This document shows positions 6,291 to 13,269 of a DNA stretch of 13,269 bases, piece by piece. The DNA is from Planctomycetia bacterium (GTDB lineage Bacteria > Planctomycetota > UBA1135 > GCA-002686595). The stretch is taken from the NCBI GenBank assembly GCA_005778045.1, contig SXKQ01000113.1, positions 1 to 13,269 of the forward strand, given 5' to 3'. The position numbers were made by a program, and so were the translations under genes. Below the pieces are notes generated by a model. The model searched no databases and was not told the DNA's origin. It worked only from the letters and a program-made list of their open reading frames with translations. How positions within the stretch are numbered: position 1 is the first letter of the stretch; the number at the start of each line of letters is the position of its first letter.

Positions 6291-9200
6291 TTATGGCCCA
6301 GAACGGCTCGGTAGGGCCTTCGCGCTCCGCCGGAAGCGGGCTCCGCGCCGGCTCCCCTCCTGAATCAAGTAGCCCTGCTCCACGAGCCCCTGCAAGTCGC
6401 GCAGGGCTGTGCGGGCCGAGATACCCTCGGCCTCGGCGAACTCGGCCGAGCTGGTCCGAGCCCCCGTTCCAAGCCGCTCGAGCAAGCGCTCGGAGCGCTC
6501 GCTCAGAGGCCCTTGGGTCAGATCCTCGACCGACACCGGCCCCGCGGGCTCCGCCGCCACGAACTCGAGGTGCTCGGGTCCGAACTCGGCCCCTTGGGCG
6601 AGCAGGCAGGCGCGGGCGAGCACGTTCTCAAGCTCCCGCAGGTTGCCCGGCCAGGTGTGGTCGTGCAGGGCATCGAAGACCTTGGGGTCCACTCCGGTGA
6701 CCGGCCGGTCGGCGCGCTCGTTGAAGCGTCGCACGTAGGCCTGCACGAGGTCGGGGATCGCCGAGCGGCGCTGGCGGAGCGGCGGCACGGTCATGTGCGC
6801 CACGTTGAGCCGGTAGTACAGATCCTGCCGGAAGCGCCCGGCCTCGACCTCGCGCGCGAGGTCGACCGAACTCGTGGCCACGATGCGCACGTCGATTTTG
6901 ATGGCCGTGCTCGAGCCCAGCGGCTGGACCTCCCGCGACTCGAGCAGTCGCAGCAGGGCCACCTGCCCCGCCGGCGGCAGGCCCGCCACCTCGTCGAGCA
7001 CCACCGTGCCCCCCGCCGCGTACTCGAACGGGCCCACGCGCCGCGTGTGCGCACCGGTGAAGGCGCCCTTCACGTGGCCGAAGAGCTCGTCCTCGATCAG
7101 GCTCTCCGAGAGCGACGGGCAGTGCACGTGCACGAGCGGCCCAGCCGAACGCGGGCTCCAGCGGTGCACGAGCTCGGCCACCCGGTCCTTGCCGACCCCG
7201 GTCTCCCCGCTGACGAGCACCGAGAAGTCCTGAGCCGCGATCAGGCGCAGCGTGTCGAGCAGCTGGATCATGACCGGGCTCGCCGCCACGAAGTCCACCG
7301 GCACGAGACTCGCCAGCCGGACCAGATTGACGGTCGGCAGGCCCGACTGCACCTCGGCCATGCGCTCCTCGAGCACGGCCAGCACGAAGCGCGCACTCGG
7401 GCCGTCGACGGGCCACGTCGCGTGGGAGCAGAACAGGCCCGTCACGGCCTCTCCATCGGGCCACGGACCCGAGGTCAGGCGATCGACGAGCCGGGCCGCC
7501 AACGCCTCCGCATCCGGAGCCGAGCCGCGCCACGGCAGAGACAGCTTGAAGTCCGCCGCGCCGGCGCGCCCGAAGACCGCGATACCGCGGATCGAGGTGC
7601 GCAGGCGGCTCGCCGCCTCGCGCAGGCGCTCGCCCGCCCGCTCGTCGTCGCGCGGCAAACCGGCGAGGTGCACCTGCAGGAGTGTCACGCCCGCCCCCGT
7701 GGCGCTGCCACAGCGCTGGATCTCGTCCGCGACCCGCTGGCGGAAGCCCGGGTCCGACAGGAATCCCGTGACCGCGTCGCGCACGGCCTGCCGATACAGG
7801 CGCGCGTTCTCGAGCACGATCGCCGACTGGGAAGCGGCCGCAAGCAGGAAGGCCTGGTCCTTGCGCGGCAGGTCGGAGTCGAACCCGATCACGACGGCAC
7901 CGCGCGTCTCGCCGGACGCGACAAGCGGCAGGCACAGCACGCGCCGCGCCGGTCCGAGCACGGTGCGCTCGAACTCAGACAAGACATCGACTTGGCCGCG
8001 ATCGACGACCATCAGGGGCTCGCCCGCGACGAGCGCAGCCTGCAGCGTGAGCGCATCGTCGGGCAAGGCGAGGTCGCGCCCGCCCTCCGCATGCACGTGC
8101 GGCTCCTCTCCCGCCTCGCCGCGCCACAGGATCGCGAGTCCCGTGGCGCGCGTGTGGCGCACGAAGAACGCGAGGATCGCCTCGCGCGCCTGGTCCGGAT
8201 CGAGCCGCCGCGACATCTCGCCCTGCGCGCTCTGCAGGCGCTCCATCTCGCGCACGCGCTCCGCGATCTGCTCCGAGTAGTCGCGCACCGCGACCGCGAG
8301 GTTGCCGACCTCGTCCGTGATCTCGGGCTCGACTTCGCCGGGTCGCCCGGCGCGCAGGGCGCGGTCGAGCCGCTCGATGGGGCCGACGAGGTGCCCCGTG
8401 AGGATGCCCGCGAAGAGCAGCACCGTGAACACCGCCGTGATGCCCGCGGCCAGCAGGAGCTCCGTCAGCGAGTAACGGCCGAGCACGGCCTCGCCGCGCT
8501 CGCGCTGGGGCGCGACGAGCACGCCGACGAGCTCGCCGCCGCGCGCATCCCAGACGCCGCGTCGCAGGTCGCTACCGCCCAGCTCGAGGTCGCCGGCCAC
8601 CGGCGCGGGATCGGAGCCAGCGCCGACGAGGCGTACCTCCGCGCGCGCATTGGCGCTGGCGCCCGGCAGGCCGGGCGCGCGCGCCACGGCGACGCACAGC
8701 GGCTGCTCCGCGCCCGGCGCTGTCTGCGCCACGCCGAACAGCCACAGCTGTCCGAACGGACGCACCGGTCCGGACTCGAGGGTGAACGTGCGCGGCAGGG
8801 CGCGCCAGCTCTGGCCCTGACCGACACGCACGCGCCGTCCATCGGGCTTCGTGCGCTCGAGCCAGCGCACGTCCCCTTGGGGCTCGCCCCAGCCGAGCGC
8901 GAGTTCCTCGCTCGTCTCGGGGTAGCGCCCGTCGATGCGCTTCTTGAGCTCGACGATGCGCAGCAGGCGCTGGGCCTCGCGCTCGAGTTCGCGCACCTCG
9001 CGCTCGAGCTGCGCCTCCGCGCGCGCGATCGCCTCCGAGGCGCGCTCGGCCTCGCGCGAGCGGTGCTCAGCGCCGAGCGAAGCGTCGAGCAGTAGCGTCA
9101 GCGCGAGCAAAGGCACGGCGCTCGTCACCGCGAAGCCGACCGCGAGTTTGCCGCGCAGTCGACGCCGCGTGCCGAGCCACTCGGCGAACAACGCCACGAG

Positions 9201-11084
9201 GAAGGGCGCCACGGACGCCAGCGTCACGAGCGGCGCCGTCTCCCACACCGACTTGGCGGGCGGGGCCACGTCGCGCAGGTAGATCGTCCCGAGTTGCTCG
9301 CTGCCGAGCCGCAGGGGACGCGCGAGCTGGCCGCGCGCGACCTTGCGCGGCGTTCGACCGGGAGCGACGACCTCGGCCTCGATCGTCGGATCCGCGAGCG
9401 CCCAACGCCACTGGCCCTCGGTCGTCGTGCGCAGCGCGCCGAGGTCGACCGGGCCCGCTCGCGGCACGCGGGCAGTGGCCGCGAGCAACTGCACGGAGTA
9501 GCTCGTCGGCGGTCCGACGTGGCGCACGAGCACTTCATCCGCCTCCACCGCGGCCTCGAGTGCGAGCGCCAGCGCGTCGGCGTGCAACTCGCCGCGCGGG
9601 CCGCCCGGCAGGACGAGCGCCGGCTCGAGCCCGGCTCGCTCGACGTGCGAGTCCGCGTCGAAGTGCAAGTCGAGCGCGTCGCGCACCTCGAACGGCGGCG
9701 CCACCGCGCGCCCGCCGCGCCGCACTTCGATCGAGAGGATCGGGATCTCGCGTGGCGAGGTGCGCGCGTAGCGCGGATCGCTCACGCGCGTGACGACGAG
9801 CAACCCGTCGACTTGCGAAGGGCTCGAGAGCGGCAGCGAGATCGACTGCGCCGGCGAGAGTGTGATGCCCGACAGCGGAGCACGCCCCGCGATCGCGATC
9901 GGCTGGAACGGCGTGTCGCTGCGCGACGTGCGCAGACTCGCCTCCAGCGTCGCGCCGCCGGGAACCAACGCCACTTGCTCGCGCGCGGGCTCGGGCGAGA
10001 TGGCGCCTCCGGAGAGCAGCGTCGCCGCATCGCGCAGGAGCTCCTGCGGCTCTGGCCTGCCGAGCACACCCGAGCGCAGCAAAAGGTCGAAGCTATCGGC
10101 GTAGGCCACGAGCTGCTCGCGCCGCTCCTCGGCCGCGCTCACGCGCGCGATCCGCACACCGATCGCCACCGCCCCAGCGACCGCAAAGGCACCGATGCCG
10201 ATGCGCAACCCGATGCGCCGCGCGTGCGACTGGCGCCAGACCTTGCGCGAGACAAGCGCGAGCGCGTACAGGGCCGCCAGCGCGGCGAGCAGCCACGAGC
10301 GCGCGCCCTCCTCGGGCGCCTCGAGCGGTGGCAGCGCCTCCTCCGCCGGGGGAGGTTGCAGCCGCAGGCGACCGCGGCGCTCGGCGCGCATCGCGATCTC
10401 AGCCTCGCCGGTCCACGTGGCGTAGCTCTCGAGGAACCCGCGCTGGTCGCGGTCGCACTGGGAGAAGTTGAACCCGAGCTCCGCGCCCGCGCTCGGCGCG
10501 AAGCGGCCGAAGGAGCGCCACGGAAAGCGCGCCTCGAAGCGATAGCCGCCGCCCATCGGCTTCGATGCCACCTCGACGCCGCCAAAGCCACCGTCAGGGC
10601 GCCCGGGTTGGCCCGAGCGGGGGTACACGCCCCACGGACGCTCGCTCCACGACGGAGCGATCATCACCTGCCAGTCGTCGACGCCCCACTCCGCCACCAC
10701 ATCCGCGGTCGAGAGGTACAGCTCGATGCAGTCGCCCTCATACCAGCGCTGCGGGTCGTGCTGCTCGTGATCGTCGAGCACTTCACCGCACAGGAACAGG
10801 TCGCTCGCGTTCCAGCCAAGCCACACGCGCACGCTCGCGTCCGCAGGCCCGCGCCACAGCGCCACCGGCGCCCGCCCGTCGAGCGAGACGAGCTGCTCGG
10901 CGCGATCGATGACGACGTCCGGCGCGCGCTCGCCGCGCCACTCCGTCCCGTCGCCGTCGAGCACCAGCGCCGTCGCGTCGACGAAGGGCGCCGCCACCAG
11001 CGACGCGGGTGCGGCTCGATCCTGCCCCGTCACCAGCGGCGCGAGGGCCGCGATCGAGAGCAGGCTGCGCGCGAGGATCGACAC
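6291..11084 (-). CDS. Membrane-bound sigma-54 activator with CBM9-like, HAMP, GAF, degenerate GGDEF, AAA+ and winged-helix domains
   Basis: 1597 residues; a one-protein sensor and transcription activator. A signal peptide (1-20) precedes a CBM9-like periplasmic domain (about 34-242; DGDGTEW, WNASDLFLCGEVLDD, WYEGDCIELYLS). Predicted helices lie at 263-280, 291-313, 617-637, 646-666 and 873-897; basic loops 280-294 and 639-646 fit the cytoplasm, leaving periplasmic regions 314-613 and 668-870 (the latter opening with a coiled coil). HAMP (900-950) and GAF (about 955-1096) follow, then a GGDEF-like fold (1100-1246) with GAADF at its signature. The AAA+ domain (1262-1490) has Walker A GETGVGKD (1293-1300), GAFTGA (1340-1345), Walker B VVLDEV (1361-1366), arginine fingers R1419/R1425 and WPGNLREL (1478-1485); sensor I reads ATSS, not ATN. 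A winged helix (about 1528-1590) replaces Fis. GTG start with AGGA seven bases upstream. Ligand unknown; sugar binding is only suggested by CBM9. Confidence 0.93.
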   Translation of the reverse strand: MSILARSLLSIAALAPLVTGQDRAAPASLVAAPFVDATALVLDGDGTEWRGERAPDVVIDRAEQLVSLDGRAPVALWRGPADASVRVWLGWNASDLFLCGEVLDDHEQHDPQRWYEGDCIELYLSTADVVAEWGVDDWQVMIAPSWSERPWGVYPRSGQPGRPDGGFGGVEVASKPMGGGYRFEARFPWRSFGRFAPSAGAELGFNFSQCDRDQRGFLESYATWTGEAEIAMRAERRGRLRLQPPPAEEALPPLEAPEEGARSWLLAALAALYALALVSRKVWRQSHARRIGLRIGIGAFAVAGAVAIGVRIARVSAAEERREQLVAYADSFDLLLRSGVLGRPEPQELLRDAATLLSGGAISPEPAREQVALVPGGATLEASLRTSRSDTPFQPIAIAGRAPLSGITLSPAQSISLPLSSPSQVDGLLVVTRVSDPRYARTSPREIPILSIEVRRGGRAVAPPFEVRDALDLHFDADSHVERAGLEPALVLPGGPRGELHADALALALEAAVEADEVLVRHVGPPTSYSVQLLAATARVPRAGPVDLGALRTTTEGQWRWALADPTIEAEVVAPGRTPRKVARGQLARPLRLGSEQLGTIYLRDVAPPAKSVWETAPLVTLASVAPFLVALFAEWLGTRRRLRGKLAVGFAVTSAVPLLALTLLLDASLGAEHRSREAERASEAIARAEAQLEREVRELEREAQRLLRIVELKKRIDGRYPETSEELALGWGEPQGDVRWLERTKPDGRRVRVGQGQSWRALPRTFTLESGPVRPFGQLWLFGVAQTAPGAEQPLCVAVARAPGLPGASANARAEVRLVGAGSDPAPVAGDLELGGSDLRRGVWDARGGELVGVLVAPQRERGEAVLGRYSLTELLLAAGITAVFTVLLFAGILTGHLVGPIERLDRALRAGRPGEVEPEITDEVGNLAVAVRDYSEQIAERVREMERLQSAQGEMSRRLDPDQAREAILAFFVRHTRATGLAILWRGEAGEEPHVHAEGGRDLALPDDALTLQAALVAGEPLMVVDRGQVDVLSEFERTVLGPARRVLCLPLVASGETRGAVVIGFDSDLPRKDQAFLLAAASQSAIVLENARLYRQAVRDAVTGFLSDPGFRQRVADEIQRCGSATGAGVTLLQVHLAGLPRDDERAGERLREAASRLRTSIRGIAVFGRAGAADFKLSLPWRGSAPDAEALAARLVDRLTSGPWPDGEAVTGLFCSHATWPVDGPSARFVLAVLEERMAEVQSGLPTVNLVRLASLVPVDFVAASPVMIQLLDTLRLIAAQDFSVLVSGETGVGKDRVAELVHRWSPRSAGPLVHVHCPSLSESLIEDELFGHVKGAFTGAHTRRVGPFEYAAGGTVVLDEVAGLPPAGQVALLRLLESREVQPLGSSTAIKIDVRIVATSSVDLAREVEAGRFRQDLYYRLNVAHMTVPPLRQRRSAIPDLVQAYVRRFNERADRPVTGVDPKVFDALHDHTWPGNLRELENVLARACLLAQGAEFGPEHLEFVAAEPAGPVSVEDLTQGPLSERSERLLERLGTGARTSSAEFAEAEGISARTALRDLQGLVEQGYLIQEGSRRGARFRRSAKALPSRSGP

Positions 11085-11130
11085 GAGCGCATCCTATCCC
11101 GCCTGCGCGCGGGCGCGTGACGTGGGGCCC

Positions 11131-11180
11131 GCAAGCGATGAGGGCCGACGGACGCGTGACGTCCACCGGCCCTCGCTTGC
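11131..11180 (-). terminator. Long imperfect hairpin after pnp
   Basis: On the minus strand GCAAGCG-AGGGCC pairs with GGCCCT-CAT-CGCTTGC (three-base bulge), and inside the loop GGACG pairs with CGTCC around a short loop. The stem is strong but no T tract follows, so it may be a Rho-independent-like terminator of weak type or an mRNA 3'-end stabiliser for pnp. Confidence 0.5.
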
Positions 11181-11197
11181 GCGCTTGCGCGCTTGCG
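11174..11197. repeat. Three perfect tandem copies of CGCTTGCG
   Basis: CGCTTGCG repeats at 11174, 11182 and 11190 without interruption, starting 12 bases from the pnp stop codon. GCAAGCG at 11131-11137 is an inverted partner, so the hairpin could form with any of the three copies. Confidence 0.8.
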
Positions 11198-11208
11198 ACG
11201 CTGGCGCG

Positions 11209-13269
11209 TTAGTCGCGACCGCGACCGCGGCCGCCGCCGCCGCCGCCGCGGCCACCACGGAAGCCACCGCGGAAGCCACCGCGGTCGCCACCGCGATCGC
11301 CACCGCGATCGCCGCCCTCGTAGGCCGGCTCGCCGCCTTCGGGGTTGCCCTCGAAGCCGCCTTGGCCACCCTCGCTGCCTTCGGCCGGGGCCTCGCCACC
11401 GGGGAGCAGCGCCTTGCGCGAGAGCTTGATCTTGCCGCGATCGTCGACGTGGATCACGACCACCTCGACCGCGTCGCCCACGTTGACGATGTCCGTCACG
11501 CGGTTGACGTAGCCGTGGTCGAGTTCGCTGACGTGCAGCAGGCCCTCGACGCCGGGCAGGATCTCGACGAACGCGCCGAAGTCCTTGATGCCCTTCACGG
11601 TGCCCGAGTACTTCGTGCCGATCTGCGGCGTCTCGCACATGCCGCGGATCGTGTCGAGGCACGCGTCCACCTTGGCGCGATCGACGCCGGCAACCTGCAC
11701 GTTGCCCTTGTCGTCGAGGATCGAGATCTTGACCTTGTACTGCTCCTGCAGCGCCTTGATCTGGCGACCGCCGGGTCCGATCAGGTAGCCGATCTTGTCG
11801 GCCGGGATCTGGATCAGCTCCATGCGCGGGGCGAACGGGCTGATCTGGGCCTTCGGGCGCGGCACAGCGGCGAGCATCTTCTGCAGGATCTCGCGGCGGC
11901 CGAGGCGCGCCTGCTCGAGCGCCTTCTCGAGGATCTCGCGCGACACGCTCTTGACCTTGATGTCCATCTGAAGCGCTGTGATGCCGAGACCCGAGCCGGC
12001 GACCTTGAAGTCCATGTCACCGTTGTGGTCCTCCGAGCCCATGATGTCCGAGAGCACCGCGTAGCGGCCGCCCTCAGTGATGAGCCCCATGGCGATGCCC
12101 GCCACCGGCTGCGACAGCGGCACGCCCGCGAGCATCATCGCGAGGCAGCCACCGCACACGCTCGCCATCGACGAGGAGCCGTTCGACTCCATGATGTCGC
12201 TGACGATGCGAATGGTGTACGGGAAGCGCTCCTTCGGCGGCAGCACCGCCGCGAGGGCACGCTCGGCCAGCATGCCGTGACCGATCTCGCGGCGACCGGG
12301 GCCCGAGATGCGGCGCGTCTCGCCGACCGAGTACGGCGGGACGTTGTAGTGCGGGTAGAAGTTCTTGCGGTACTCGTCCTCGAGGCCGTCGATGATCTGC
12401 TCATCGTCGGCCGTGCCGAGGGTCACGCTGACGAGCGCCTGCGTCTCGCCGCGAGTGAAGAGCGCCGAGCCGTGCACGCGCGGGATGAAGTCCGGCGAGA
12501 TCGCGATCTCGCGGATCTGGTCCAAGGCGCGGCCGTCGGCGCGGCGACCGTCGAGGATCGCGTCGCGCTCGACCTGGGCAACCAGATTCTCGAGCAGCGC
12601 CTTGACTTCCTTCGAGCGCGCCTTGAGCGCCTTCTCGTCGCTGACGCCGGCGAGCAGCGCGGCCTTGGCCTCGTCGACCACCTTGGCGAGCGCGTCGTGA
12701 CGATCGTGCTTGCCCGGCGTGAAGATCGCGTCGCGGATCGCGGGGCGGTAGCTGTCGACCTTGGCCAGCAGGTCCGCGTCGGTCTTCGGAGCGGCCCAGT
12801 CCATCTTGGGCTTGCCGGCCTTCGCGCGCAGCTCCTCGATCAGCTCGGCGATCTCGCGGATCACCTTGTGGGCGAGTTCGAGGGCGTCGATGACGTCCTT
12901 CTCCGGCAGCTCCTTGGCGTTGGCCTCGACCATGCACAGGCCTTCCATGTGGCCGGCGACGACGAGGTCAAGGCGCGACTCCAAGCGGCGGCGCGCGTCG
13001 GGCGGGAAGGCGCACAGGGCGCCGTCGAGATGACCGATGCGCACCGCGCCCATGGCGCCGTGGAACGGGATGTGGCTGATGTGCACCGCGGCGAACGACG
13101 CGATCATCGCCACCACGTCGGAGTTGAGTCCGCCGTCGTAGCTGAGCGCGTGGCTCATCACCTGGACCTCGTTCTTGAAGCCCTCGGGGAACAGCGGGCG
13201 GATGGCGCGGTCCGTCAGACGCATGGAGAGGATCTCCTTGGTCGTCGGACGGCCTTCGCGCTTGAAGAA
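11209..13269 (-). CDS. pnp: Polyribonucleotide nucleotidyltransferase (PNPase), N-terminus cut by the right edge
   Basis: Phosphate-dependent 3'-to-5' exoribonuclease of RNA decay, a cytoplasmic trimer. 686 residues are visible, starting FFKREGRPTTKEIL, the loop of the first RNase PH domain that begins about 75 residues into the E. coli protein. Order: rest of RNase PH 1, helical linker (about 130-232), RNase PH 2 (about 237-470), KH domain with GPGG at 498-501, S1 domain (about 548-620; DFGAFVEILPGVEGLLHVSEL). The catalytic set matching E. coli Asp486, Asp492 and Lys494 is present as Asp414, Asp420 and Lys422 in the stretch SEDHNGDMDFK. After S1 a Gly/Glu-rich linker leads into an Arg-Gly-rich tail (653-686), which E. 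coli PNPase does not have. An internal ATG at 13224 is not the start, because homology continues upstream to the window edge. The stop is at 11211-11209. Confidence 0.97.
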   Translation of the reverse strand, partial: FFKREGRPTTKEILSMRLTDRAIRPLFPEGFKNEVQVMSHALSYDGGLNSDVVAMIASFAAVHISHIPFHGAMGAVRIGHLDGALCAFPPDARRRLESRLDLVVAGHMEGLCMVEANAKELPEKDVIDALELAHKVIREIAELIEELRAKAGKPKMDWAAPKTDADLLAKVDSYRPAIRDAIFTPGKHDRHDALAKVVDEAKAALLAGVSDEKALKARSKEVKALLENLVAQVERDAILDGRRADGRALDQIREIAISPDFIPRVHGSALFTRGETQALVSVTLGTADDEQIIDGLEDEYRKNFYPHYNVPPYSVGETRRISGPGRREIGHGMLAERALAAVLPPKERFPYTIRIVSDIMESNGSSSMASVCGGCLAMMLAGVPLSQPVAGIAMGLITEGGRYAVLSDIMGSEDHNGDMDFKVAGSGLGITALQMDIKVKSVSREILEKALEQARLGRREILQKMLAAVPRPKAQISPFAPRMELIQIPADKIGYLIGPGGRQIKALQEQYKVKISILDDKGNVQVAGVDRAKVDACLDTIRGMCETPQIGTKYSGTVKGIKDFGAFVEILPGVEGLLHVSELDHGYVNRVTDIVNVGDAVEVVVIHVDDRGKIKLSRKALLPGGEAPAEGSEGGQGGFEGNPEGGEPAYEGGDRGGDRGGDRGGFRGGFRGGRGGGGGGRGRGRD
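11212..11313 (-). repeat. Low-complexity repeat encoding the Arg-Gly (RGG) tail of PNPase
   Basis: Encodes three DRGG units, two FRGG units, then RGG, a run of Gly and three RG pairs ending in Asp. The DNA is a run of near-identical 9-12-base units in register with the protein repeat. RGG tails in other proteins bind RNA; here that is inference. Confidence 0.85.

Larger units (their letters stand above)
11085..11208. other. Intergenic region between pnp and the activator gene
   Basis: 124 bases without a gene. It contains the hairpin at 11131-11180, the tandem 8-base repeat at 11174-11197 and the AGGA ribosome binding site (11095-11092) for the activator's GTG start. I see no clear promoter for the activator. 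Confidence 0.6.

Noticed and set aside
6270..6292. GGCACGGCCTTGAC on the minus strand as a sigma-54 promoter
   Set aside because: The -24 half looks good, but the TTG is one base too close and the GC of the -12 element is missing.
6513..9095. Plus-strand open frame of 860 codons opposite the activator gene
   Set aside because: Shadow of the AAA+, GAF and GGDEF coding strand; Arg/His/Leu-rich with no domain.
9294..11120. Plus-strand open frame of 608 codons opposite the sensor part
   Set aside because: Arg-rich shadow of the sensor-coding strand.
1..13269. CRISPR arrays, insertion sequences, phage genes, tRNA or rRNA genes
   Set aside because: No spaced direct repeats of CRISPR type, transposase motifs, terminal inverted repeats, or tRNA/rRNA-like segments were seen when reading both strands.

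Overview
GC-rich bacterial chromosome fragment in which every gene I can support reads on the minus strand. In transcription order (right to left) these are: pnp (cut by the right edge); a 1597-residue membrane-bound sigma-54 activator; a small secreted protein of unknown function; a short secretin lipoprotein; a GspK-like pseudopilin; an orphan HyuB-type hydantoinase subunit; and purA (cut by the left edge). The high GC content, extra low-complexity segments in GspK and PNPase, and a very large sensor with a CBM9-like domain fit a GC-rich planctomycete, or less likely a myxobacterium-like lineage. This is a guess from style; no marker in the window fixes the phylum.

The two ends are housekeeping: PNPase (RNA decay) at 11209-13269 and adenylosuccinate synthetase (purine synthesis) at 1-661. 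Between them lies what looks like one accessory regulatory and secretion unit. The regulator (6291-11084) has a signal peptide, a periplasmic CBM9-like domain, two further periplasmic sensor regions threaded through five predicted membrane helices, then HAMP, GAF, a degenerate GGDEF domain (GAADF at the signature), a complete sigma-54 AAA+ domain with an intact GAFTGA loop, and a winged-helix DNA-binding end in place of the usual Fis helix.

The 205-base gap after it (6086-6290) holds, on the same strand, a 13-base perfect palindrome (6214-6226), an AT-rich stretch, and a good -24/-12 sigma-54 promoter candidate (TGGACTGCCGGTTGCA, 6129 to 6114). The predicted start site lies about 17 bases before the start codon of the small secreted protein, with a GGAG ribosome binding site between them. 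The palindrome sits about 118 bases upstream of that start site, a normal distance for an activator site. The simplest model is that an outside signal, perhaps a sugar, is read at the membrane and drives sigma-54 transcription of the secretin, pseudopilin and HyuB cluster next door. The promoter and the architecture are read directly from sequence. The link between them is inference.

The secretion part is incomplete as a type II system: it has a secretin with a reduced periplasmic region and a GspK homologue, but no ATPase, inner-membrane platform or major pseudopilin here. The HyuB gene starts 3 bases after gspK ends and has no HyuA partner in the window.
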